Shown here: in pieces, positions 16,694-24,174 of the stretch
Layout: each line of letters starts with the position of its first letter
Position numbering within the stretch: position 1 is the stretch's first letter
DNA from: Cupriavidus basilensis
GTDB lineage: Bacteria > Pseudomonadota > Gammaproteobacteria > Burkholderiales > Burkholderiaceae
Assembly: GCF_000876015.1 (NCBI RefSeq)
Contig: NZ_BBQM01000025.1
Span: forward strand, 124,001-188,000
Length of the DNA: 64,000 bases
Direction: 5' to 3'
Made by a program: the position numbers and the translations under genes
Notes under the pieces: model-generated
What the model was told of the DNA's origin: nothing
What the model saw: the letters and a program-made list of their open reading frames with translations, nothing else
The model's database searches: none

Positions 16694-18361
16694 TCAGAAG
16701 CAGAGGACCTTGGGGATCTTGCCGTGGTAGTCAAAACCCTCGACCGCCAGCAGGCCGTCGATGACTTCCGGTTTGGACTTGTTGAAGAGCTTTGCAAACC
16801 CGTCACCGAGCGCCTTTCGGATGCCCAGCTCATCTGCCAGCACCTTCATTTCCGACTTCGTGAGCATCTCCAGGAAATCTTTTGATTTCTGCAGATTCCA
16901 GTACTGCCGGAGGTCCAACTGATGGAACTTACACAGGCACGTGAGATTGTCGGTCTCCATGCCGTCGATGGCCGCAACCGCGAGGCCGACGGTGAGCATT
17001 TGGCGCTTATCCAGCGCAACGTCTGCTACGGCACCCAGGTTCTTCGACAATTCCGACGCCGGCTTCTCATCCAGCACCTTCTCGAAGATTTTCCCGAAGT
17101 GGTCAGCCGTGATGTTGCGGGCCAGACCGGTCATCGCAGCAGCGATCAGGTAATGATTTGCTACCTCGGGATTAGAACCGACCTCACGCCGCAAGGCCTT
17201 ACGCCAGAGCGAGTGTCGATAGACTTTCACCCTCTCCGACTCGCTGATCCTGGTCGCTTCGGGCTCCTTGTGGGCCGGCTTACCCTCACCCTTGCTCGTT
17301 GGCGTTGTTCCGGCACCCGCTGAGGATTTGCCCCCCGGCGACTTCGCGTCACGCTCGGCCTTGAGCCGAGCGGCGACCATCTTCTGGTTGCACGAAGGGT
17401 CAAAGCACTGGCCGCGGAATATCTTGCCGATGCTATCGGGCAGGCCGCTTACAGCGACGCCGAAGCTCTCGCACGCATGGCAGGCCTTGGCCTGCGCCTC
17501 CCCAACGCCCGTCGGACCGTCCGCCACCAACTGGACGCGGGTGTGGTTGTCGCCGGCACGGATGATGCGGATCACCGGATACTCGTCTTTGAGGCCATAG
17601 GCCAAAGTATCAAGTCGTTTCTCCGTCTTCTCGTTGAAGCATCCGCGGTTCGTGCAACTGCCGGTTGCAATGGCCTCTGCGAACATCTCCGATTGAAGCG
17701 AGGAATTGTGGGAGCACGTCGCGCAATCGGCCTTGTCGAATATCGCCGCGGCAAGGTTGCAGGCAGCCGCCTCGATCGTCTTTTTGAGCTCAGCGACGGA
17801 CTTCTTTTCGCTGATGATCACGGGCAAGAGCAGGTCCTGTTTGTCCTTGGGCAAGGTCGCCAGAAGCTCTGCGTGCCCAAGATTGATCGTCTTGGGAGTC
17901 AGTGCCTCCAGAACTGCGGTACTGCAGTTCATGAGGGCCAGGCGCTTGTCCAGGGTGGCGCGACTCCAGCCCAAGATCCGAGCAGCTTCGTCACGGTCGC
18001 CCTTGAGCTTTCCGACAGCCGTCGCAGCGGCGATGGCTTCCTCGGAAGGCGCCATCTCGGCACGCTGGATGTTCTCGATGAGAGCGAGATTTGCCGCCTC
18101 TTCGTCGGTCAGCACCCTGATAGTGACCGGCATGTCGTACTCAGGCCCGTGAGCGTCCCAGGCACCGCGGTAGCGATACTCCCCTGCGACGAGTTCATAA
18201 TCGGCGTTGGGATCGCCTTCCACGGGACGCACAAGAACCGGCTGAAGGACGCCATGAACCGCAATGGAGGCAGTTCTCTCCGCGAGTTGCACCGGATCGA
18301 AAAACTTCCTTGGGTTGTTGCCGCGACGGATCCTGCTGAGCTTTACCGTTGGTTGTTGCAT
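16694..18361 (-). CDS. parB: PRTRC ParB-type partition protein
   Basis: 555 aa. The N-terminal ParB domain has GEYRYRGAW (variant of the GERR CTP-binding box) near residue 60 and ENIQRAEMAPSEEA near residue 95; a helix-turn-helix follows (ARILGWSRATLDKRLAL). The C-terminal half carries several Cys pairs (CATCSHN, CTNRGC, CHACES) that may bind metal, then the PRTRC-ParB tail. Start at 18361 is chosen for GGAG upstream and leader R6; the frame to 18439 would translate the leader. It is the first gene of the PRTRC operon. No ParA gene is visible in the window. Confidence 0.9.
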   Translation of the reverse strand: MQQPTVKLSRIRRGNNPRKFFDPVQLAERTASIAVHGVLQPVLVRPVEGDPNADYELVAGEYRYRGAWDAHGPEYDMPVTIRVLTDEEAANLALIENIQRAEMAPSEEAIAAATAVGKLKGDRDEAARILGWSRATLDKRLALMNCSTAVLEALTPKTINLGHAELLATLPKDKQDLLLPVIISEKKSVAELKKTIEAAACNLAAAIFDKADCATCSHNSSLQSEMFAEAIATGSCTNRGCFNEKTEKRLDTLAYGLKDEYPVIRIIRAGDNHTRVQLVADGPTGVGEAQAKACHACESFGVAVSGLPDSIGKIFRGQCFDPSCNQKMVAARLKAERDAKSPGGKSSAGAGTTPTSKGEGKPAHKEPEATRISESERVKVYRHSLWRKALRREVGSNPEVANHYLIAAAMTGLARNITADHFGKIFEKVLDEKPASELSKNLGAVADVALDKRQMLTVGLAVAAIDGMETDNLTCLCKFHQLDLRQYWNLQKSKDFLEMLTKSEMKVLADELGIRKALGDGFAKLFNKSKPEVIDGLLAVEGFDYHGKIPKVLCF

Positions 18362-18366
18362 TTGGT

Positions 18367-18421
18367 GGGTTCTCCAGAAAATGAGGAACCCGTTGCCGCA
18401 CCGGGAACAGGTCCCGATGGG
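18367..18421 (-). promoter_or_regulatory. tandem-hairpin leader R6 (PRTRC operon)
   Basis: P2: GGGTTC/GAACCC (18367-18391) around the GGAG of parB. P1: CATCGGGA/TCCCGGTG (about 18400-18420). Confidence 0.65.
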
Positions 18422-18493
18422 ATGAAGATAGGACATCACCGCTCAACGACGCTGGCGGTGTGGTACTGCAAAGTCTGGCACCGAAGGTGCGGG

Positions 18494-18554
18494 GTCGATG
18501 CGTCTAAGACGCGGTAAGAGCGCGTAGATTAACCCAACGCGCGCCACGTGCCAA
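18494..18554 (-). promoter_or_regulatory. promoter unit T6 with H1 dyad (PRTRC operon)
   Basis: -35 TTGGCA (18549-18554), 17-bp spacer, -10 TAATCT (18526-18531), 13 nt, then H1 GCGTC-N3-GACGC-ATCGAC (18494-18512). Confidence 0.7.
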
Positions 18555-18608
18555 GCTGATCATGCGGCTATATCGCAAGCCCCTGCCATGGAAGGCAAGG
18601 CCAGGCGG

Positions 18609-18875
18609 CTAGATCGCGCTGGCTTTCCGCTGATCGATCATGAGCAGTCGAACCGCCTCCCGAAAATCGAACGCGGCAACGGCGGGCGGCAACAGGCGCT
18701 CGTGGATCAACCAGTCCGTCATCTGCGTGGCCAGAAGCTCGGCAGGCGCCGTAGAATATTCGACGTCGGCGCGGGTGAACGCTGCCATGACCGCGAGACT
18801 TCCTCGACCGCAGAGATTAAACCGGCGAGCCAGCGCGGTGGCCGCATCTGCGGCGGGGTTTCGGGCGTCTGACAT
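18609..18875 (-). CDS. small helical protein of unknown function
   Basis: 88 aa, Ala-rich, soluble. No family recognised. It starts 3 nt after the stop of the preceding gene and is the last gene of unit T7. Confidence 0.5.
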   Translation of the reverse strand: MSDARNPAADAATALARRFNLCGRGSLAVMAAFTRADVEYSTAPAELLATQMTDWLIHERLLPPAVAAFDFREAVRLLMIDQRKASAI

Positions 18876-18878
18876 TTT

Positions 18879-19115
18879 TCAGGCCTTTGTGCCGGTATCG
18901 GCGGTCACAGGCCGAGCGCGCATTGGCGCTTCAGGAACCTCCCGTCCGTATCTTTCCACCGTGTCGGTGGACAGTTCGTAGTGGTGCGGCATGTGGCGGA
19001 TTGCCGCGCCGTGATTCCCCGCCTTGATCAGCGCACGCGCCAATCCGATGTCTGCAACATCGCCGCGAACAAGGGTGCGGACCCCGTTCGCCTCAACCAG
19101 CCAGATCCTGTACAT
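18879..19115 (-). CDS. small protein of unknown function
   Basis: 78 aa starting MYRIWLVEANG. GGAG 9 nt upstream supports 19115 over the longer frame to 19160. Mixed alpha/beta composition, no family recognised. Confidence 0.5.
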   Translation of the reverse strand: MYRIWLVEANGVRTLVRGDVADIGLARALIKAGNHGAAIRHMPHHYELSTDTVERYGREVPEAPMRARPVTADTGTKA

Positions 19116-19176
19116 CACCGATGTCTCCACGCGAAAGGTTGAGTTGACGGGCCAGGGCATCAGCAGTTGATGCCCG

Positions 19177-19401
19177 TTATGCCTCTTCGTAGCCGCGTTT
19201 TCGATACTGCCGGACGACCATGACGTTCATCAGCACCATGACCGCCAGGCCTACGGCGCACCCCGTCACGAAAGCGACGGTGTCGGTCAACCCAAGGCAC
19301 CTCCCGCCATAGCTCACGCCGACGGCAACCGGGCCACCTAGAAAGGCGCTGCAGCTCGACACGTGCACCACACGCTTGTTTTTCTTGAACCACATGCCCA
19401 T
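19177..19401 (-). CDS. small membrane protein
   Basis: 74 aa with a basic N-terminus and two hydrophobic stretches (about 16-32 and 40-62), ending in a basic tail (RQYRKRGYEEA). GGAG is 5 nt before the ATG at 19401 and a terminator ends directly upstream. Confidence 0.55.
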   Translation of the reverse strand: MGMWFKKNKRVVHVSSCSAFLGGPVAVGVSYGGRCLGLTDTVAFVTGCAVGLAVMVLMNVMVVRQYRKRGYEEA

Positions 19402-19410
19402 CGGTTCTCC

Positions 19411-19437
19411 AAAAAAAATGGCCCTCGCTAGAGGGCC
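19411..19437 (-). terminator. intrinsic terminator before the 74-aa membrane protein
   Basis: GGCCCTC/GAGGGCC stem (19420-19437) and eight T on the minus strand; the T-run ends 10 nt before the start codon. Confidence 0.85.
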
Positions 19438-19519
19438 TGAATCATCGAGAGAGAGAGACCCGGTAGCGGGGAAGCTACCGAGATCTATCGTAGTGCAGCC
19501 GGCCCCGCGATAGCGCGCT

Positions 19520-19547
19520 GAAAGCTGACCGATTTCGAGCAGCTTTC
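19520..19547. repeat. 28-bp palindromic repeat, copy B
   Basis: GAAAGCT and AGCTTTC arms around GATTTCG, same length as copies A and C. It lies just downstream of the methylase stop. Confidence 0.6.
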
Positions 19548-19558
19548 AACACCAGCGC

Positions 19559-20419
19559 TCAGAAGAGCGCAAGTTGATCGTCCGGCACGAACACCTTCAT
19601 GACGGTCGAGGGAGCGGAGATCATCGGGCAGGGCTCTGCATCGACATCCAGTGCCGGCGCCACATCCTTCACGTCTTCGCCATCGTCGCGGTGTCGCCGC
19701 AGCTTTCTTCCCCAACCGCTCAGAACATGCGCAGGTGTGAACCAGCTACTCCAAGACTCTCCAGTCAAACCGTTTCCGTGCACGACGATGCCCGGAATAT
19801 GCAGCAGTGCCATCTGCAGGTAGGTCATGTGTACACACCGCGGATCGATATCGATGCATGTCGCATGCATCGCATGCTGATAGTTCCACCCGGCGTCGTG
19901 TAGTGCGTCAGCACATGCGATGACCATGCCACCTGCACCGCACGCTGGCTCTAGGACGGTCACGAAGCCGTCACGTTCAATATGCGGTCTCCCATCACCG
20001 ATCGTCATGCACGCCATCGCTCGAGACACCGAGTACGGTGTGAAAAACTGCCCGGTGCTGCTGTTGCCCAGTTCCAGCATCATGAAGGTCTGACCAAGGA
20101 TGTCCGCCAAGCCGTCTCCGCCTGGTACCAGCTTCTGGACCCGCTCCTCGAACACTAGCGTCAGTGCGCCAAGCATCTCGGAAAAGAGAGTGAGTTCGTC
20201 ACGACTGTATTTCTTCACAATCGCAAGATACCGCTCCTCCCGGGTGTCGAAGTGGTGACGGTCGACAGCATTGCTAATCGACAACGCCGACATTTCGACG
20301 AAATCGGAGAACACTTCGTGCATGGCGTGGCGGCGCCCGACGACGTTGAACATGCGGAGCAGTTCCTTGTGTGGATCGCTCGCGTCTTGATACAGATGGC
20401 GCTTGGCGGCTTTACTCAT
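19559..20419 (-). CDS. N6-adenine DNA methylase, type I HsdM-like core
   Basis: 286 aa. SAM-binding motif EPACGAGGM near residue 158, preceded by TGQFFTPYSVS near residue 120, as in HsdM-type methylases. The catalytic [ND]PP[YF] motif is not visible; the region after HVLSGWG is diverged, so methylation activity is uncertain. The length is short for HsdM and no restriction or specificity subunit is adjacent. The start overlaps the stop of a 27-aa upstream ORF (ATGA). Confidence 0.75.
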   Translation of the reverse strand: MSKAAKRHLYQDASDPHKELLRMFNVVGRRHAMHEVFSDFVEMSALSISNAVDRHHFDTREERYLAIVKKYSRDELTLFSEMLGALTLVFEERVQKLVPGGDGLADILGQTFMMLELGNSSTGQFFTPYSVSRAMACMTIGDGRPHIERDGFVTVLEPACGAGGMVIACADALHDAGWNYQHAMHATCIDIDPRCVHMTYLQMALLHIPGIVVHGNGLTGESWSSWFTPAHVLSGWGRKLRRHRDDGEDVKDVAPALDVDAEPCPMISAPSTVMKVFVPDDQLALF

Positions 20420-20499
20420 GCCCACCCCCGACGCAGAAACGGGTACGCCACCGACTGCAAATCAGCCACATCTGGCAAGGCCAGGACATCGTCATACAT
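20416..20499 (-). CDS. 27-aa ORF translationally coupled to the methylase
   Basis: Begins MYDDVLALPDVAD and ends RRGWA with the stop overlapping the methylase ATG. Leader R7, with the standard P1/P2 structure, places its hairpin exactly before this ATG, which is the main support that this is the real translation entry. It could be a leader peptide. Confidence 0.5.
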   Translation of the reverse strand: MYDDVLALPDVADLQSVAYPFLRRGWA

Positions 20500-20504
20500 G
20501 TTGA

Positions 20505-20556
20505 GTGTCTCAATAAAATCCGGGGAGACACCCGCGGCGGGATGGCTCCCGCCGGG
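20505..20556 (-). promoter_or_regulatory. tandem-hairpin leader R7
   Basis: P2: perfect GTGTCTC/GAGACAC (20505-20531), 5 nt before the ATG at 20499. P1: CCCGGCGGG/CCCGCCGCGGG (20531-20556). Confidence 0.65.
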
Positions 20557-20574
20557 AAAGAAGAACTGGGTACG

Positions 20575-21054
20575 TTAGCGGAAGATCAAACGGCCCCGCG
20601 TTGGGAATGCGGCCAGACCAACTGCCATCCACCATGCGACGGGATGATCAGGAAAGGCCGGCACCGGACCGCGGAAGAAGCTAGGGATGGCCATAAGATC
20701 CAGCTCGCCGGCGCAGTAGCGTCGCCGATAGCTGTCGGCGATCTCGCACCACATGAGCTCGGCGCGAGCGATGTGATCCCACATCGGTGGCAAGCGATCC
20801 TCACTGAATATCTGCTCGCCCTCGCGGTTCATATACGCCACCACTTCGTGATAGCGGCCAAGGTCGTGAGCAAAGCCCCGACGAATGAACGACAGGACCG
20901 CCGGTGCGTGGGATCCGAAGACGCGAAGCAACTGCCGGATGTACGCAGCAGACTCGCGGCGCGAGCGCACCTTATAGTCCGGGTCTCCGACTTGCGCGCA
21001 TTTCTCCTCGAAGGGTGCCGGACCGACCTCGACAGAGATGAATTTGTGGAACAT
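20575..21054 (-). CDS. protein of unknown function
   Basis: 159 aa starting MFHKFISVEVG; soluble, Trp/Arg-rich. AGGAG 5 nt upstream fixes 21054. No family recognised. Second gene of unit T7. Confidence 0.55.
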   Translation of the reverse strand: MFHKFISVEVGPAPFEEKCAQVGDPDYKVRSRRESAAYIRQLLRVFGSHAPAVLSFIRRGFAHDLGRYHEVVAYMNREGEQIFSEDRLPPMWDHIARAELMWCEIADSYRRRYCAGELDLMAIPSFFRGPVPAFPDHPVAWWMAVGLAAFPTRGRLIFR

Positions 21055-21056
21055 GA

Positions 21057-21106
21057 CGTCTCCTGACAAATGCGGGAAACGCCCCACGGGAACGTTTCCC
21101 GTGGGG
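21057..21106 (-). promoter_or_regulatory. tandem-hairpin leader R8
   Basis: P2: CGTTTCC/GGAGACG (21057-21081), pairing the whole GGAG. P1: CCCCACGGGAA/TTCCCGTGGGG (21082-21106), joined by GGGGCG. Confidence 0.7.
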
Positions 21107-21175
21107 GTGAAAGAGGATTGGTTACTACCAAGAAAAGGCTGGTCGGTCGGTTTGCCGCGGAAACTACCAAGACAG

Positions 21176-21379
21176 TCAGCGCGACACCGGCGCGACGCGC
21201 GGTCGAGAGACCGCGATGGCGAGCCAAGCGATCACGATCAGACCGCCGATCGCTGCGCAGGTTGCCAATTGAATGCAGAGAAGTTCGAAGTTCACCGTAG
21301 TGACGGTGAAGAACAGCGCAGCAAAGAGGTTGGTGACCATGGCCAGAGCGGCAATGGCAGATGCGTGGGAATGCTCCAT
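21176..21379 (-). CDS. small two-helix membrane protein
   Basis: 67 aa, two hydrophobic segments (about 6-28 and 36-56). First gene of unit T7; its start codon follows hairpin P2 of R9 directly. Function unknown. Confidence 0.55.
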   Translation of the reverse strand: MEHSHASAIAALAMVTNLFAALFFTVTTVNFELLCIQLATCAAIGGLIVIAWLAIAVSRPRVAPVSR

Positions 21380-21380
21380 G

Positions 21381-21433
21381 ATGGCTCACAAGAAATTGGA
21401 GCCATGTCCCATCGGGAGCATAGCCCCAATGGG
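21381..21433 (-). promoter_or_regulatory. tandem-hairpin leader R9
   Basis: P2: ATGGCTC/GAGCCAT (21381-21405), ending one base before the ATG. P1: CCCATTGGGG/TCCCGATGGG (21408-21433). Confidence 0.65.
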
Positions 21434-21465
21434 TAGGAAAAGCAGATGGCCGGAACGCCGGCGGA

Positions 21466-21528
21466 GTCGATGCGCAATAGCGCGGGAAAGCGGAAAGGAT
21501 AATACCGCGAAGCCACAGCCATCGACAA
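21466..21528 (-). promoter_or_regulatory. promoter unit T7 with variant H1 dyad
   Basis: -35 TTGTCG (21523-21528), 18-bp spacer, -10 TATTAT (21499-21504), 15 nt, then GCGC-N4-GCGC-ATCGAC (21466-21483). The stem bases differ from other copies but still pair. Confidence 0.65.
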
Positions 21529-21617
21529 GCGCGCGATCGGCCCTCTGCCGCTGCCCGCCGTGCGGCACACCGAGTTCCGCGGAGAAATGCGTGTCGAGCG
21601 AATTCCCATCGGAAATC

Positions 21618-21644
21618 TTGACTTCCTACTCGATTCAGTATCGT
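21618..21644 (+). promoter_or_regulatory. P15 promoter 1
   Basis: CTTGACTTC with TTGACT at 21618-21623, 15-bp spacer, TATCGT at 21639-21644; 27 nt before the ATG at 21672. Confidence 0.6.
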
Positions 21645-21671
21645 GACCTCTCCTCAGCACCGGAGTTGAAA

Positions 21672-21875
21672 ATGCAGCTTGAGATCGATCTTGACCATAT
21701 TGAGCGCGTCGCCCTGCAGCGTCAGCAAGCTGGCGGACGAGTGGCGGTGCGACCGGCAGTCTTACTTGCCTTGGTCGGCCGCATCCGCACCCTGGAAAAC
21801 CAAGCAGGCACCCAAACGCTGCCCGGGCGATCTGCAAATGCGAGGCCCCGCGGCAACGAAAACGATGCGACGTGA
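21672..21875 (+). CDS. small plasmid protein of unknown function
   Basis: 67 aa starting MQLEIDLDHIERV; N-terminal two-thirds helical, charged tail. CGGAG lies 6 nt upstream. First plus-strand gene after the divergent T7 promoter. No family recognised. Confidence 0.55.
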   Translation: MQLEIDLDHIERVALQRQQAGGRVAVRPAVLLALVGRIRTLENQAGTQTLPGRSANARPRGNENDAT

Positions 21876-22195
21876 ACAATCAAGACATCGAGCACGGCCT
21901 TGACGGTCAACCCGCCGCCGCCGCGGGCGGGCGTGTCCCGTCCCGACGCTGCGCTTCGTTTTGACTGGATCCGGTAGGCGCGCACTCTATTGCTCCAGAA
22001 CTCAGCCTGCCGACGCGACGTCTCTCTATCACAAACGGTGCCACCGGGCGGGGATGTCCCCTCCTCAAGACAGACCAGTTCTATCGGCTGCGCCACCAAC
22101 CCGTCGAAAGAGGGTCGAAATCATATAGCTTTCGACAGAACGTACCTCCGCCCTTCCCTTCAAAATGGTTTCCGGCCATCTCCGCGCCGGCAGCC
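21876..22195. other. 320-nt gap with repeat C
   Basis: No supported gene. A GTG frame of 31 codons (21872-21967) overlaps the previous stop but has no ribosome site of its own. The gap contains the palindromic repeat copy C and, at its end, promoter P15-2. Confidence 0.4.
22106..22133. repeat. 28-bp palindromic repeat, copy C
   Basis: On the minus strand GAAAGCT, four bases, GATTTCG, four bases, then CTTTC; outer bases GTCGAAAG/CTTTCGAC extend the palindrome (22103-22136). Confidence 0.55.
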
Positions 22196-22222
22196 TTGAC
22201 TTCTTGGCGAAGCCGGTATCGT
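22196..22222 (+). promoter_or_regulatory. P15 promoter 2
   Basis: CTTGACTTC; TTGACT 22196-22201, 15-bp spacer, TATCGT 22217-22222. Drives the long operon from 22253. Confidence 0.6.
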
Positions 22223-22252
22223 GGTCTCAGACCACTCGACATTGCCGCCATC

Positions 22253-22702
22253 ATGAGATTCACCCGAACCGAACGCTACGAGCCGCTTATTTTCAACGAG
22301 CGCAGGCGGAACGCTTTTGCACGCAAACAGCAGCGAGAACGCGATCGCTATCCCTTGTTCCCGGACCAGGTAGCCCAGGAACAGCATTCGCCGAGCGAGG
22401 AGGCCGCCCGACGCCAGCGCCAGTCCGACCGCTACGAGCAGCGCATGCGCGACCTTTCCGCCCGGGTCTGGCGCAAGTCCCGGGCCGCATTTTTCGCACA
22501 GCCCGAAGAAATCAAGGCCGAGATTCGGACGAAGTGGGCTACCTGGACCGGCCCGACGACATGCACCTACTTCGCGTGGGTGGTCGACGAGCTGAGCGGC
22601 GAGCAGGCGCGACGCCGCGCCGAGGCCGCCAGGCAAACTGCCGAAATCCGCCGTCGGGTTCGCGCCGCAATTGGTGAACAGATCGAGCTGGAGGTGGTTT
22701 GA
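22253..22702 (+). CDS. charged helical protein of unknown function
   Basis: 149 aa, about one quarter Arg/Glu, long helices, possibly coiled coil. No family recognised. The leader of about 25 nt has no Shine-Dalgarno. Its stop overlaps the helicase start (TGATG). Confidence 0.55.
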   Translation: MRFTRTERYEPLIFNERRRNAFARKQQRERDRYPLFPDQVAQEQHSPSEEAARRQRQSDRYEQRMRDLSARVWRKSRAAFFAQPEEIKAEIRTKWATWTGPTTCTYFAWVVDELSGEQARRRAEAARQTAEIRRRVRAAIGEQIELEVV

Positions 22703-24162
22703 TGCGCCCCACCGCCGAACAAGATGCTGTTGTCGAGGCAGTCAGGACCGGCACCCCCGTGAAGGTCAAGGCCTATGCCGGCGCGGGCAAGACCTCCACC
22801 CTGCGCTTGGCTGCCGAAGCACGTGGCCGGGCGCGCGGACTGTATCTCGCATTCAACAAGGAGATTGCCCAGGACGCCGCACGGAAGTTCCCGTCGAACA
22901 CGCGATGCCGCACCGTGCACTCGCTGGCTTTCGGAGCAACCCGGGAAGAGATCACGCGGAAGCTTCGCAACCCCGTGGAACCACCGTTTCAACTTGCGAC
23001 GCGATATGGCCTGGCTGCAATGCGCCTGCCCACGACGATCGGCAAGGATCTGGAGCTATCGGCGAGTAAGGTGGCCCGCATAGTCAAGGACGGGGTGGCA
23101 CGGTTCTGCCGATCAGCCCAGGCCGAACCGCAGGCATGGCACATCCCTGTTGAACCGGTCATTACAGAGGCCGCGGCCGCCGCGCTACAGACGCAATTGC
23201 TGCCCTATGTGAACCGACTGTGGGCCGAAAGTATCGATCCGGCGGCCCATTCGGCCATCTCTCATGATGTGTACCTGAAGCTCTGGGAGCGCAGCCGCCC
23301 GTCCATCGGCGCCGACTTTATTCTGTTCGACGAAGCGCAGGATGCCGATGGACTCATGTTGTCCGTCTTGCGTGGGCAGCGTTCGCAAGTTGTCTATGTT
23401 GGCGACCCGTACCAACAGATCTACGAGTGGCGTGGCGCGGTCAATGCCATGGACCACATCAAGGCGCCCGAGCGCGCACTGACGGAATCGTTCCGCTTCG
23501 GGCCTGCCATTGCGCAATTGGCCAGTCGGGTCTTGCGCCTGATGGACGAGGAGACGCCGGTGCGAGGCCAGGACAACCTCACCTCACGTGTGCTACACGA
23601 GTCGGAACCAAGCCAGCGCCGCGTCAACGCCGTCCTCTGCCGCAAGAACGCGACGGTACTGTCCCACCTCGCGCAAGGCATCAGCCGCGGCGAACGCGTT
23701 GCGGTCCGGGCGAACATCGAGGAGCTCAAGGCATTCGCGAACGGCGCCGAGCAATTGATGCGTGGCGAACGCATCGGCTTCCCAGCTACCCTCGCACTTT
23801 TCGAGACCTGGGAAGACGTTCAGGAGTATGCGGAGTCGTTCGCCGGCCGCGACCTGCTGCCGCTGGTCAAGCTGATCGACAACGAGGGAGTGGATTACCT
23901 GCGCCTGATCCTGAGTCGCGTGTCTCCCGAGGCCGAGGCCGACTACGTGGTCTCAACGGTCCACCGGGCCAAAGGCCTCGAATGGGATGGCGTCAGGCTC
24001 GCCGGCGACTTCAGGTTCAAGACGGACGACAACGGCGACAAGACGATGGTGCCCGAGGAAATGCGCCTGCTCTACGTCGCAATGACCCGCGCAAAGTGCG
24101 AGCTTGACATTTCCGAGATCCGCACCGACCTCTACACCATGTTCCGGGATGCCGGCGTATAG
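22702..24162 (+). CDS. UvrD/Rep-like superfamily 1 DNA helicase
   Basis: 486 aa. Motif I AYAGAGKTST near residue 26; motif II FDEAQDAD near 208; motif III/IV region GDPYQQIYEWRGA near 235; motif V/VI VSTVHRAKGLEWDGV near 415 and LLYVAMTRAK near 455. Shorter than UvrD because the 1B/2B insertions are reduced. Likely role: unwinding during plasmid replication or repair. It is tightly packed in the operon between an unknown gene and DUF1173. Confidence 0.9.
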   Translation: MRPTAEQDAVVEAVRTGTPVKVKAYAGAGKTSTLRLAAEARGRARGLYLAFNKEIAQDAARKFPSNTRCRTVHSLAFGATREEITRKLRNPVEPPFQLATRYGLAAMRLPTTIGKDLELSASKVARIVKDGVARFCRSAQAEPQAWHIPVEPVITEAAAAALQTQLLPYVNRLWAESIDPAAHSAISHDVYLKLWERSRPSIGADFILFDEAQDADGLMLSVLRGQRSQVVYVGDPYQQIYEWRGAVNAMDHIKAPERALTESFRFGPAIAQLASRVLRLMDEETPVRGQDNLTSRVLHESEPSQRRVNAVLCRKNATVLSHLAQGISRGERVAVRANIEELKAFANGAEQLMRGERIGFPATLALFETWEDVQEYAESFAGRDLLPLVKLIDNEGVDYLRLILSRVSPEAEADYVVSTVHRAKGLEWDGVRLAGDFRFKTDDNGDKTMVPEEMRLLYVAMTRAKCELDISEIRTDLYTMFRDAGV

Positions 24163-24174
24163 GAGGACTCAACC

